Shown here: piece by piece, positions 1 through 16,595 of the stretch | Layout of the letters: every line of letters begins with the position of its first letter | Position numbering within the stretch: the stretch's first letter is position 1 | NCBI GenBank assembly: GCA_025055455.1 | Contig: JANWXD010000016.1 | Coordinates: forward strand, 1 to 58,441 | Reading direction: 5' to 3' | Length of the DNA stretch: 58,441 bases | Source: Bryobacteraceae bacterium | Lineage (GTDB): Bacteria > Acidobacteriota > Terriglobia > Bryobacterales > Bryobacteraceae | Position numbers and translations under genes: made by a program | The notes under the pieces: generated by a model | What the model saw: the letters and a program-made list of their open reading frames with translations, nothing else | Databases searched by the model: none | What the model was told of the DNA's origin: nothing

Positions 1-2
1 GG

Positions 3-236
<234 letters not shown>

Positions 237-256
237 GCGGCTGGCAGGAGTGACGT

Positions 257-409
257 ATGGCACGGGAGATGATCACCTTGCAGTGCACGGAATGCAAGCG
301 CCGCAACTACACGAGCACGAAGAACAAGAAGACCGTCACGGAGCGCATCGAGCTGCGGAAATATTGCCCCCACTGCCGCAAGCACCAAGTGCATCGGGAA
401 ATCAAGTAA
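257..409 (+). CDS. rpmG: 50S ribosomal protein L33
   Basis: A 50-residue protein beginning [10 protein letters not shown], the typical length for L33 of the large ribosomal subunit. It has two cysteine pairs, CTEC near residue 10 and CPHC near residue 40, so it is the zinc-binding (C+) form that does not depend on zinc-free paralogues. The basic stretch between the pairs (YTSTKNKK) matches the family. A GGAG lies about 8 bp before the ATG. It sits between tuf and tRNA-Trp, as in many bacteria. Confidence 0.97.
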   Translation: MAREMITLQCTECKRRNYTSTKNKKTVTERIELRKYCPHCRKHQVHREIK

Positions 410-464
410 ACTAAGGGAAGGATCGAGCAGCAGAGGTCCGCGCCACGGTGAGTTACAACGCCGC

Positions 465-539
465 AGGGGCGTAGGTTGAACGGTAGACCAGCGGTCTCCA
501 AAACCGCGAGTGGGGGTTCGAATCCCTCCGCCCCTGCCA
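465..539 (+). tRNA. trpT: tRNA-Trp (anticodon CCA)
   Basis: A complete cloverleaf can be drawn by eye. The acceptor arms AGGGGCG and CGCCCCT pair over 7 bp, with discriminator G and an encoded CCA end. The D-arm is GGTT/GACC with a GAACGGTA loop. The anticodon stem GCGGT/ACCGC carries the loop CTCCAAA, giving anticodon CCA for tryptophan. The T-arm loop is TTCGAAT. The gene lies between rpmG and secE, the same position as trpT in the tufB-secE region of many bacteria, so it is probably processed from the polycistronic transcript. The cognate synthetase gene trpS is also in this window, at 46695-47684. Confidence 0.97.
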
Positions 540-575
540 CATGCTCTCCCAGGGCTGCCGCGCGGCGAAACCGCT

Positions 576-812
576 ATGGACAAGAAGCAAAGTTTCACGG
601 AACGAGTGTTAAGCTGGCCCGTCCGCGTCAAGAATTATATTGGCGAATTGCAGGCGGAGATGCGCCGGGTCACCTGGCCGACGTGGAAGCAGGTCCGCGC
701 CACGACGGCGGTGGTGATTGCCGCAGTGTTCGCCTTTGCGGCGTATTTCTTCGTCGTGGACTACATTTTAGGGCGCGCGATCACGAAAGTGTTCGACACC
801 TTCACGCGCTGA
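576..812 (+). CDS. secE: preprotein translocase subunit SecE
   Basis: A 78-residue single-pass membrane protein of the SecYEG channel. An amphipathic cytoplasmic part contains the family signature around EMRRVTWPTWKQV, followed by one hydrophobic segment (VVIAAVFAFAAYFFVVDYIL). I place the start at the ATG beginning MDKKQS. A longer in-frame reading would begin inside the tRNA-Trp gene and adds a proline-rich stretch with no family resemblance. It is followed after 18 bp by nusG, the standard secE-nusG pair. Confidence 0.95.
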   Translation: MDKKQSFTERVLSWPVRVKNYIGELQAEMRRVTWPTWKQVRATTAVVIAAVFAFAAYFFVVDYILGRAITKVFDTFTR

Positions 813-830
813 GCAAAGGAACGGTCTTCC

Positions 831-1640
831 ATGACGGAACAGCAGGATGAGCGGGAAGATTCTCCGGCGGCGCAGCCGGAGGGGGCTGTGACCGCGCCGG
901 AGGCGGGTGCGAATACGTCGGAGCCGGATGTGACCGCACCGGGGATGGAATTGTCCTCCGAGGGGGTCCAGGCGGAGGAGGGTGCGTCCGCCGAGGAACC
1001 GACACCCGCCGCCGACAGCGAGATCCCCAGCCCGGAGGAAGAGGCGGTCGAAGCTGCGGCAGAGCCCGTGAAGCGAGGGCCGGCGGCGGGCCGGGAAGAG
1101 GTGCCGCCCTCCAACAAGAAGTGGTACATTCTGCACACCTACTCCGGCTTCGAGCAGAAGGTGGCGGATTCGTTGCGGACCCGCGCCGAGGCCTTGGGCT
1201 ACGCCGACAAGGTTGGGCAGATCCTCATTCCGACCGAGGAGGTCGTCGAGCTGCGCGGCGGCAAGAAGGTCGTCAGCAAGCGGCTGCTGTATCCGGGTTA
1301 CGTGATCGCCGAGCTGGAGATGAGCGACGAGTTGTGGCACCTGGTTCGTTCCACGCCGCGCGTGACGGGCTTCGTCGGCGGAGGGAACAATCCGGTTCCC
1401 TTAAGCCCGGAGGAAGTCAACCAGATCCTATACCGGCAAGTGGCGGCGGCGGACCGGCCGCGGCCGAAGTTGTCCTTCGAAAAGGGCGAGACGGTGCGGA
1501 TCATTGACGGGCCCTTCACCAGCTTCTCGGGCAAGGTGGACGAGGTCAACCCGGAACGGAACACGCTGCGCGTGCTGGTAACGATCTTCGGGCGGGCGAC
1601 GCCCGTGGAGCTGGACTTCCTACAGGTGGAGAAGATCTAA
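831..1640 (+). CDS. nusG: transcription termination/antitermination protein NusG with acidic N-terminal extension
   Basis: NusG binds the RNA polymerase clamp and links it to Rho or to the ribosome. The NGN domain starts near residue 95 ([14 protein letters not shown]) and the KOW domain covers about residues 213-269 ([14 protein letters not shown]). The protein is 269 residues, whereas NusG is usually about 180. The extra 94 residues at the N-terminus are rich in Glu, Ala and Pro, have no hydrophobic segment and look disordered. AAGGAA lies upstream of the ATG. The extension is an open continuous frame with biased acidic composition. A downstream start near the NGN domain cannot be excluded, but I see no good ATG with a Shine-Dalgarno there. 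Confidence 0.95.
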   Translation: MTEQQDEREDSPAAQPEGAVTAPEAGANTSEPDVTAPGMELSSEGVQAEEGASAEEPTPAADSEIPSPEEEAVEAAAEPVKRGPAAGREEVPPSNKKWYILHTYSGFEQKVADSLRTRAEALGYADKVGQILIPTEEVVELRGGKKVVSKRLLYPGYVIAELEMSDELWHLVRSTPRVTGFVGGGNNPVPLSPEEVNQILYRQVAAADRPRPKLSFEKGETVRIIDGPFTSFSGKVDEVNPERNTLRVLVTIFGRATPVELDFLQVEKI

Positions 1641-1652
1641 GCACGAGGAGAT

Positions 1653-1678
1653 CCGCCGCGCTTCAGACGGCACGGCGG
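1653..1678 (+). repeat. small inverted repeat in the nusG-rplK spacer
   Basis: Arms CCGCCG and CGGCGG enclose about 14 nt just upstream of rplK. It could be a weak mRNA hairpin in the leader where L1 autoregulation acts in other bacteria. I cannot recognise the L1 target motif, so the role is unassigned. Confidence 0.3.
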
Positions 1679-1690
1679 GGAAGATGTCAT

Positions 1691-2119
1691 ATGGCAAAGA
1701 AAGTTCAAGCGGTGGTGAAACTACAGATCCCGGCGGGGAAGGCCACGCCGGCGCCGCCGGTGGGCACGGCCCTAGGCCCGCAAGGGGTAAACATCATGGA
1801 GTTTTGCAAGCAGTTCAACGCCAAGACCTCCGCGAAGGATCAGGAGGGGCTCATCATCCCGGTGGTGATCACGATCTATTCAGACCGCTCCTTCACCTTC
1901 GTGACAAAAACGCCGCCGGTGCCGGTGCTGATCAAACGCGCCGTGAACATCGCCAAGGGCTCCTCGGAGCCAAACAAGACCAAGGTGGGCCGGATCACCG
2001 AAAAGCAGGTCGAGGAGATCGCCCGCATCAAGATGCAGGATCTCAATTGCTTCGATTTGGAAGCTGCGATCCGTTGCGTCAAAGGCACGGCGCGGAGCAT
2101 GGGCGTGGAAGTGGTCTGA
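1691..2119 (+). CDS. rplK: 50S ribosomal protein L11
   Basis: A 142-residue protein, the normal length. It has the conserved start [25 protein letters not shown] and the rRNA-binding C-terminal half ([20 protein letters not shown]). L11 binds the GTPase-associated centre of 23S rRNA and is needed for stringent-response sensing. GGGGAAG lies 7 bp before the ATG. It follows nusG after 50 bp that contain a small CCGCCG/CGGCGG inverted repeat (see 1653-1678), and precedes rplA in the usual L11-L1 pair. Confidence 0.97.
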   Translation: MAKKVQAVVKLQIPAGKATPAPPVGTALGPQGVNIMEFCKQFNAKTSAKDQEGLIIPVVITIYSDRSFTFVTKTPPVPVLIKRAVNIAKGSSEPNKTKVGRITEKQVEEIARIKMQDLNCFDLEAAIRCVKGTARSMGVEVV

Positions 2120-2245
2120 CGCCAGCCGGGCGAACTTGGACAGCGGGATCGGAGTCTGCTAGGATAGGAGCACCAGCCGAACGGAGTTCTCTCAATGGGA
2201 GGCGCGGGCAGGCGGCTGCCAGCGCCGTCGGAACCAAGGTAGTCT

Positions 2246-2950
2246 ATGGCGAAACCGAGTAAGAGGTATCAAGCTGCGGCTGCGCAGGTGGAACGACGCG
2301 TTTATGCGCTCGAGGAGGCCGTGCCGCTGGTGCAGCGCCTCAAGTCGGCCAAGTTCGACGAGACCGTGGAACTGCACATGCGGCTCGGGGTGGACCCCAA
2401 GCACGCCGACCAGATGGTGCGCGGCACGGTGGTGCTGCCCAATGGTTTAGGCAAGTCGAAGCGAGTGCTGGTGATCACCTCGGGCGAAAAGATCCGAGAG
2501 GCGGAGCAGGCAGGCGCCGATTACGTGGGCGGCGAGGAGATGGTCAACAGGATTCAGTCGGAGGGCTGGCTGGACTTTGACGCGGTGATCGCGACGCCCG
2601 ACATGATGCGCGCCGTGGGCAAACTGGGCAAGATCCTGGGCCCTCGCGGTCTGATGCCCAATCCGAAGACGGGCACCGTGACGATGGACGTGGCGCGGGC
2701 GGTGAAAGAGATCAAGGCGGGAAAAGTGGAGTTTCGCGTGGACAAGACGGGCGTCATTCACGCGCCCATTGGCAAGGTGAGCTTTCCCCAGGACAAGCTG
2801 GTGGAAAACGCGCAAGCGCTCATTCAGGCGGTGCTCCGGGCCAAGCCGGCGGCCGCCAAAGGCAAGTACGTCAAGAGCGCCACGCTGTGCTCCACCATGG
2901 GGCCGGGCGTACGGCTGGACGTGACGCCGTTCAACACCCGGGTGCAATAA
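2246..2950 (+). CDS. rplA: 50S ribosomal protein L1
   Basis: 234 residues, the usual L1 length. It starts [12 protein letters not shown] and contains the conserved GRGLMPNPK-like segment, here [15 protein letters not shown]1 forms the mobile stalk near the ribosomal E site and often represses its own operon. AAGGTAGTCT precedes the ATG. The 126-bp spacer from rplK is longer than elsewhere in the cluster and has only a weak promoter-like pair (TTGGAC, 18 bp, TAGGAT near 2134-2163). Confidence 0.97.
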   Translation: MAKPSKRYQAAAAQVERRVYALEEAVPLVQRLKSAKFDETVELHMRLGVDPKHADQMVRGTVVLPNGLGKSKRVLVITSGEKIREAEQAGADYVGGEEMVNRIQSEGWLDFDAVIATPDMMRAVGKLGKILGPRGLMPNPKTGTVTMDVARAVKEIKAGKVEFRVDKTGVIHAPIGKVSFPQDKLVENAQALIQAVLRAKPAAAKGKYVKSATLCSTMGPGVRLDVTPFNTRVQ

Positions 2951-2959
2951 GGTGCAGGC

Positions 2960-3499
2960 ATGAAAAGCCGCCAGGACAAACGTAAAGACGTTGCCGAACT
3001 GCGCCAAGAGCTGGAGCGCGCCGAGCATCTGTTCGTGACAGGGTTCGAGCGGCTCACGGTAGCGCAGGATTTCGAGTTGCGCAAGGCGGTGCGCGCGGCC
3101 GGGGGTCGCTATCGGGTGATCAAGAACAACCTGGCCGAGAAGGCGGCGGCGGGCACGCGCGCCGCGCCGTTGTTCCAGGGCTTGACCGGTATGACGTCGG
3201 TGGCTTGGACCTACGGGGACCCTGTCGCGCTGGCCAAGGCGCTGACCAATTACGCCAAAGACAACCCCACCTTTACCTTCAAAGCAGGGATGGTGGAGGG
3301 CCGCGTGGTGGACGTGGCGGCGATTCGCGAACTGGCGGGGCTGCCGTCCAAAGAAGAGCTCATTGCGCGCCTGATGTGGCTGCTGAATTCCTCAGCGCAG
3401 CGCTTGGCGGCGGCCTTGAGCGGCGTGGCGCGCAATCTGGCGGTGGCTCTGGATCAGGCGGTGCAGCAAGGGAAATTTCCGCAGCCTGGGAACAGCTAG
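2960..3499 (+). CDS. rplJ: 50S ribosomal protein L10
   Basis: 179 residues. The N-terminal rRNA-binding part is recognisable ([22 protein letters not shown] and [11 protein letters not shown]) and the C-terminal helix for L7/L12 dimers is alanine-rich. L10 is the base of the L7/L12 stalk. The ATG lies only 9 bp after the rplA stop, with AAGGTG overlapping that stop. There is therefore no room for the long L10-binding leader found upstream of rplJ in many bacteria, and any autoregulation must act elsewhere. Confidence 0.96.
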   Translation: MKSRQDKRKDVAELRQELERAEHLFVTGFERLTVAQDFELRKAVRAAGGRYRVIKNNLAEKAAAGTRAAPLFQGLTGMTSVAWTYGDPVALAKALTNYAKDNPTFTFKAGMVEGRVVDVAAIRELAGLPSKEELIARLMWLLNSSAQRLAAALSGVARNLAVALDQAVQQGKFPQPGNS

Positions 3500-3533
3500 G
3501 TCCGCGGGAACGAATTCTTGGAGAGAGGGAAAG

Positions 3534-3914
3534 ATGGCAGACGTCAATGCGATCTTGGAGCAAATCAAGGGCCTGACGCTTTTGGAGGCGGCCCAACTCG
3601 TCAAGGGAATCGAGGAGGCCTTCGGCGTGTCCGCCGCTGCGGCTACCGTGGCGGTGGCGGCGCCCGCGGCCGGGGCGCCTGCGGCGCCGGCGGCGGAGGA
3701 GAAAACTGAGTTCACGGTGGTGCTGACAGCGGTCGGCGGCAACAAGATCAACGTGATCAAGGCGGTGCGGGAAGTGACCAGCCTTGGGCTGAAGGAAGCC
3801 AAGGATCTGGTGGAAAGCGCCCCGAAAGTGATCAAGGAAGGCGTCACAAAGGAAGAGGCTGAGGCCATCAAGAAGAAGTTCGTCGAGGCTGGCGCGACGG
3901 TCGAGATCAAGTAG
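3534..3914 (+). CDS. rplL: 50S ribosomal protein L7/L12
   Basis: 126 residues: an N-terminal dimerisation helix ([22 protein letters not shown]), an Ala/Pro-rich hinge (about residues 37-57) and a globular C-terminal domain ([23 protein letters not shown]) that recruits translational GTPases. A strong purine-rich site (GAGAGAGGGAAAG) precedes the ATG. It is followed by a hairpin and promoter before rpoB. Confidence 0.97.
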   Translation: MADVNAILEQIKGLTLLEAAQLVKGIEEAFGVSAAAATVAVAAPAAGAPAAPAAEEKTEFTVVLTAVGGNKINVIKAVREVTSLGLKEAKDLVESAPKVIKEGVTKEEAEAIKKKFVEAGATVEIK

Positions 3915-3928
3915 GGCTGCCGTCGGCG

Positions 3929-3959
3929 AAAGGGGCATTTGACTTGGGCGGGCCCCTTT
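3929..3959 (+). terminator. rplL-rpoB hairpin (attenuator-like)
   Basis: AAAGGGGC (3929-3936) pairs perfectly with GCCCCTTT (3952-3959) around a 15-nt loop, just after rplL. It is followed by a few T residues but no long T-tract, so partial termination or attenuation is more likely than full termination. A -35 hexamer sits in its loop. Confidence 0.55.
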
Positions 3960-3967
3960 GATAGACT
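3939..3967 (+). promoter_or_regulatory. predicted sigma-70 promoter for rpoBC
   Basis: TTGACT (3939-3944) and TAGACT (3962-3967) are separated by exactly 17 bp, 300 bp upstream of rpoB. The -35 element lies in the loop of the preceding hairpin, so read-through from rplL and initiation here share the same DNA. Confidence 0.5.
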
Positions 3968-4271
3968 GGAGGTGTCCTTGACCGGAGCCGAGCCGGGAAC
4001 TGTCATCTGTGTGTCCTGAAATTTCCGCCGACGGCCTTGGTGTGCCCACCAGCGGGGGTGTGTGCCCACCCATCGCCCGGGCCGTCCTTGCAATCTCCGG
4101 GCGGCTTCCGGTCCAACCTGCGATAGGGCGCACTTGCGGTGTGCTTGGTCAAGGGATCTCACTGCGGGTTTTTTCGGCCCTCGGCTGCCCGCCTGAGGCG
4201 CTGAGACGCATGCGGCAGATTCGGCCGCCTGGCGATCTCTGAGATCTTAGGGGCTTGCGAAGGAGTAGGTG
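3968..4271 (+). other. long untranslated leader before rpoB
   Basis: About 300 bp without a convincing gene. A 77-codon frame inside it (4009-4242) has no Shine-Dalgarno or family resemblance. A direct repeat TGTGCCCACC occurs at 4041-4050 and 4061-4070, one copy every 20 bp. I recognise no riboswitch. The stretch would be the 5' untranslated region of rpoBC if the promoter at 3939 is used. Confidence 0.5.
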
Positions 4272-8696
<4,425 letters not shown>

Positions 8697-8754
8697 CACG
8701 GGGCCGGGGGCGGCGCTCCGGCAGCGGGAGCCGCCTGCTGGCAAGGAGGCAGAC

Positions 8755-12987
<4,233 letters not shown>

Positions 12988-13012
12988 CGGCTTCGGCTGC
13001 GGGAGCGGCGCC

Positions 13013-13891
13013 GTGAAACGTGCGGTGGTGGTGCTGGTCGCCACCATCGCGTTGCTCGGACAGGATCTTGCGGGCGTGGTGGACATCCACGCTCACGCGG
13101 ACCCGGATAGCCTTCCTCGGGCGATCGATGCGCTGGAGCTGGCGCGGCTGGCGCGGCAGCGCGGGCTGCGGGGGCTTGTTGTGAAGAACCACTACGAGCC
13201 CACCGCCTCTCTAGCGTGGCTAGCGCGCAAAGAAGCGCCCGGACTGGAAGTCTTTGGCGGCATCGCCCTGAACCTCTCCGTGGGCGGCGTCAATCCCGCG
13301 GCCGTGGAGCGCATGACGCGCGTCAGGGGCGGTTTGGGGCGCGTGGTGTGGATGCCCACGTTCGACGCGGAGCACCACGTGCGGGCGGCTGGTGAACCCC
13401 GCCCGTTCGTCTCCGTTGCGCGCGACGGCAAGCTGCTCCCGGAAGTGCTCGAGGTGCTGGCGCTGGTCGCCCGCCATGGCCTGGTGCTCGCCACCGGACA
13501 TTCCTCCCCGACGGAAGCCTTGCTGCTCGTCGCCGAGGCGCGCCGGCGGGGCGTGGAACGGATCGTGGTGACGCACGCCATGCTGGCGCCCGTAACCATG
13601 AGCATTCCACAGATGCAGCGGGCGGCTGCGGCGGGAGCGTATATCGAGTTTGTGGGCAACGCGCTCCTGGGTCCACACCGCTCCCTCACGCCGCGGCAGT
13701 ACGCCGAAGCGATCCGCGCCGTCGGGCCGGAGCACTGCATTCTGTCGAGCGATTTGGGACAAGCGGGCAATCCGCTGCATCCCGACGGCTTGGAAACATT
13801 GTTCGGTCTGCTCCGGCACGAGGGTCTGTCGGTAGAGGAGATCGAGCAGATGGCGAAGCGCAATCCCGCCCGCCTGCTCGGCCTGCCGTGA
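13013..13891 (+). CDS. predicted secreted metal-dependent hydrolase (amidohydrolase fold, DUF6282-like)
   Basis: 292 residues. The N-terminus is basic then hydrophobic (MKRAVVVLVATIALL), consistent with a signal peptide or anchor. It is followed directly by DIHAHAD (H26, H28), the first metal ligands of amidohydrolase-type TIM barrels. Further motifs are LATGHSSPTEA, VVTHAM and LSSDLGQ, which fit the later His and Asp ligands, and a C-terminal NPARLLGLP tail. The start is GTG with GGGAG 7 nt upstream. It is 25 bp behind rpoC and overlaps the next gene by 4 bp, so the two are probably co-translated. The substrate is unknown; the amidohydrolase fold is inferred from motifs. Confidence 0.75.
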   Translation: MKRAVVVLVATIALLGQDLAGVVDIHAHADPDSLPRAIDALELARLARQRGLRGLVVKNHYEPTASLAWLARKEAPGLEVFGGIALNLSVGGVNPAAVERMTRVRGGLGRVVWMPTFDAEHHVRAAGEPRPFVSVARDGKLLPEVLEVLALVARHGLVLATGHSSPTEALLLVAEARRRGVERIVVTHAMLAPVTMSIPQMQRAAAAGAYIEFVGNALLGPHRSLTPRQYAEAIRAVGPEHCILSSDLGQAGNPLHPDGLETLFGLLRHEGLSVEEIEQMAKRNPARLLGLP

Positions 13892-15597
13892 TCCGCCGTT
13901 TGCTTTTCGTTCTGGCATCCGCCGGGCCCGCCTTGGCCGCCTGGATCCGGCTCGATTCGGCGCACTTCGAGCTGTATACCGACGCCGGCGCGAGCCGCGG
14001 CCGCCAGATCCTCGAACGTCTGGAGCTGGTGCGCCACGCGTTCGCTGCAGCGCCCGGCGCTCCGGCGCTGCCGCGGCTTCCGGTGCGCGTCCTCCTGTTT
14101 GACTCCGCCGCAGGCTTCCGCCCCCTGCGCCCGTCCGAATCCACGGTGGGCTTTTTCCAGGCAGGTCCCGAACGGAGTTGGATCGTGCTTCATTGGGCGG
14201 GCGCGGAGACGGGCCGGGTCGCGGCGCACGAATATGTGCATCTCGTGCTGAATCACACCACCTTGGCGCTTCCCCGGTGGCTGGAGGAAGGCATGGCGGA
14301 GTTTTACTCGACGCTCCGCGCCGACGCCGAGGGCCTCGTGGTCGGCACGCCCATCCCGACCCACGTGGCGACGCTCCGGCGCGGAGCGCGGCTGGACGCG
14401 TCGACGTTGGCCACCGTCACTCGCGATTCGCCTTTCTATAACCAGCCCGACAAGGCGGGGGTTTTTTACGCGCAGAGCTGGGCTTTGGTCCACATGCTGA
14501 ACCTGGGTGAGCCATACCGCGGTGCGCTGGCGCGTTTCGTGGAGGTGCTCGACCAGGGCGCCGACGTAGCGCTGGAACTGGCCTTCGGCAAGAGCCTGGA
14601 AGCGCTGCTCCACGACCTGGAACGCTACGTCGCCCAGGGTAGGTTCCCGGTCGTCCGCGTGGGGTGGCACCCTGGCGAGGTCCGGGAAATCGGCGCCGCG
14701 CGGCCGGTCGGAGAGGAAGAGGCGCTGCTGGTGCAGGCCGAGCTGCTGCTCGACATGGGCAGAGACGAAGAGGCCACCCGTCTGTATCGCCGGCTCGCGG
14801 CCCGCTGGCCCGATTCCCCAGCCGTGGACACGGGTCTGGGCGCCCTGGCCTTGCGGCGGCGCGATCATGCCGAGGCCCGGCAGCGTCTGGCGCGGGCGAT
14901 CGAACGGGGCGTCTTCGACGCCCGGGCGCACTTCGAATACGCCATGCTGTTGCGGGAGTCCGGCGGTTCCCCGGAGGCTGTGCGTGCAGCGCTCGAGACG
15001 GCCGTGCGCCTGAACCCGCAGTTCGCGGAAGCGCACTTCATGCTCGGCGGGACGCTGCTTCGGGCGGGACGGCGCAGCGAGGCCATCGGCCACCTGGAGC
15101 AAGCCGCAGCCCTACTGCCCCGGCAGTCCTTCATTTGGCACGCCTTAGCGCTCGCCTTGCACGAGGCCGGCCGCACGGACGAAGCGCGTCGCGCGGCTTG
15201 GCGCGCCGTGCAAACCGCTACGACGGACGCTGAGGCGGAGATGGCCCGGGCGGCCGTTCAAAAAACCGGCGAGGCTCGCCCCACGCCCCGGGCCGCGCGC
15301 CGCGGCATCACGATCCCTCCCTCCTGGGAGCCTGAGAAAGGAAAGGTGGTCGCAGGCGAACTGGTTCAGGTGGACTGCCTGGAACGTGCGGCGCGGGTAT
15401 ACCTGCGCGTGGAACGGCGCACGCTGGCGCTGTTCATCCGGGATCCCTCCCGAGTGCGCATCCGGAGCGCGGGTGCCGAGCCAGTGGAGCTGCGCTGCGG
15501 CCCGCATGCTTCCACCCGGGCGACAGTCGAATATATTGAGCGCGCGGATGCACGTTATCACACCGACGGCGACGTCATCGCCATGGAGTTGCAGTAA
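13888..15597 (+). CDS. gluzincin-type metallopeptidase with TPR repeats
   Basis: 569 residues. A short signal peptide is likely (MIRRLLFVLASAGPALAA). A zinc-peptidase signature HEYVH lies at residues 114-118, with the third-ligand segment WLEEGMAEFY about 16 residues later, as in DUF1570/M61-like gluzincins. Residues about 245-450 form tetratricopeptide repeats (for example EEATRLYRRLAARWPDSPAVDTGLG and HFMLGGTLLRAGRRSEAIGHLEQA). The last 120 residues form an uncharacterised basic/beta part. The GTG start overlaps the stop of the preceding hydrolase. It is probably a periplasmic protease or scaffold; the target is unknown. Confidence 0.75.
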   Translation: MIRRLLFVLASAGPALAAWIRLDSAHFELYTDAGASRGRQILERLELVRHAFAAAPGAPALPRLPVRVLLFDSAAGFRPLRPSESTVGFFQAGPERSWIVLHWAGAETGRVAAHEYVHLVLNHTTLALPRWLEEGMAEFYSTLRADAEGLVVGTPIPTHVATLRRGARLDASTLATVTRDSPFYNQPDKAGVFYAQSWALVHMLNLGEPYRGALARFVEVLDQGADVALELAFGKSLEALLHDLERYVAQGRFPVVRVGWHPGEVREIGAARPVGEEEALLVQAELLLDMGRDEEATRLYRRLAARWPDSPAVDTGLGALALRRRDHAEARQRLARAIERGVFDARAHFEYAMLLRESGGSPEAVRAALETAVRLNPQFAEAHFMLGGTLLRAGRRSEAIGHLEQAAALLPRQSFIWHALALALHEAGRTDEARRAAWRAVQTATTDAEAEMARAAVQKTGEARPTPRAARRGITIPPSWEPEKGKVVAGELVQVDCLERAARVYLRVERRTLALFIRDPSRVRIRSAGAEPVELRCGPHASTRATVEYIERADARYHTDGDVIAMELQ

Positions 15598-15602
15598 GCC
15601 CT

Positions 15603-16562
15603 TCAGAGCGGCAGGCGCCCTTCCTGGTAAAGGCGCTCGAAGCACTCGAGCGTGCGACGCACGCCTTCTTCGAGAGGCGTTTTCGGCAGGCCTGGTACGG
15701 CCTTCCGCAGGGCTCCGTCCTCCATCCAACAGGCCACGGGCACCGTGGGACCGGAGGCGGAGATCAGCTCACGCGCGCCGGGGCGGAGGCGGTCGAGGAG
15801 CGCAATGAACTCCTCCATCGAGACCACTTCCCCGGCCAGATTGAACACGTGCGCACCCTCGAGCGGGGCCAGCAGACAGCGCACGAACGCCTCCGCCACA
15901 TCCTCGACGTACTGTAGGTCCATGCGCCCGCTGAGGCGGATCTGGTAGGGCCTGCGCAACGCCACGGCCTTCATGGCCAGAGTCGGATCGGCGGTGAGTC
16001 CGGTGTCGCGGCCGACCCCGTACACCGTCCACGGCCGCAGGCCCACGCTCGAGATGCCGTCGGAAAGATAGAACGCCCGTGCCGAGGCCTCATTGGCTTG
16101 CTTGAAGACGCCGTAATGCGTCGTGGGCTTCGGCAGGTCCTCCTCGGTAAGGGGACGGTCCGGGTACTGTTCCGGCGGCCCCCAGACGGCGGAGGAACTG
16201 GCGTAGACGACCCGCACCGGCCGCCCGGCATCGCGCGCCGCCTCGAAGACATTCAGCGTGCCGATTACGTTGATCAACCCTCCTCGGACGGGCTCCCGCT
16301 GGCAGTACGGCATGAGCACCGCGGCCAGGTGCACGATATGGGTGATGTCGGCCTCCCGGACCAGGTTCTTGATGCGGACCGTGTCCTCGATCGCGCCCGT
16401 CTGGACGTTTATCCGCGCGCTGGCGCTCGCTGGAGCGATCAGCGAAAGCCGGTGGAGGTCGCCGGTCAGGTCGTAAGCGACCACATCCACCCCCCGGTCG
16501 AGGAGATTCTTCACGACCCACGCGCCGATGCAGCCCTCCGACCCCGTCACCAGCACCCGCAT
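15603..16562 (-). CDS. NAD-dependent epimerase/dehydratase family protein
   Basis: 319 residues of the extended short-chain dehydrogenase family. The Rossmann glycine motif is TGSEGCIG near residue 6. Also present are DLTGD, HLAAVLMP, YASSSAVWG and the catalytic YGVFK (Tyr-x3-Lys), then LRPWTVYGVGRD. Such enzymes epimerise or oxidise nucleotide sugars or free sugars. I chose the ATG at the conserved MRVLVTG; the frame stays open much further upstream but runs antisense through the neighbouring gene. Its start faces the enolase-family gene 33 bp away, so the two may share a control region. The exact substrate cannot be told. Confidence 0.85.
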   Translation of the reverse strand: MRVLVTGSEGCIGAWVVKNLLDRGVDVVAYDLTGDLHRLSLIAPASASARINVQTGAIEDTVRIKNLVREADITHIVHLAAVLMPYCQREPVRGGLINVIGTLNVFEAARDAGRPVRVVYASSSAVWGPPEQYPDRPLTEEDLPKPTTHYGVFKQANEASARAFYLSDGISSVGLRPWTVYGVGRDTGLTADPTLAMKAVALRRPYQIRLSGRMDLQYVEDVAEAFVRCLLAPLEGAHVFNLAGEVVSMEEFIALLDRLRPGARELISASGPTVPVACWMEDGALRKAVPGLPKTPLEEGVRRTLECFERLYQEGRLPL

Positions 16563-16595
16563 CGCCGTTGCCGAAATTGCTACTGTAACGGATCT

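Noticed and set aside
510-575. Longer SecE start
   Set aside because: It begins within tRNA-Trp and adds a proline-rich stretch foreign to SecE.
4009-4242. 77-codon forward frame before rpoB
   Set aside because: No Shine-Dalgarno, no recognisable motif, low-complexity composition; more likely untranslated leader.
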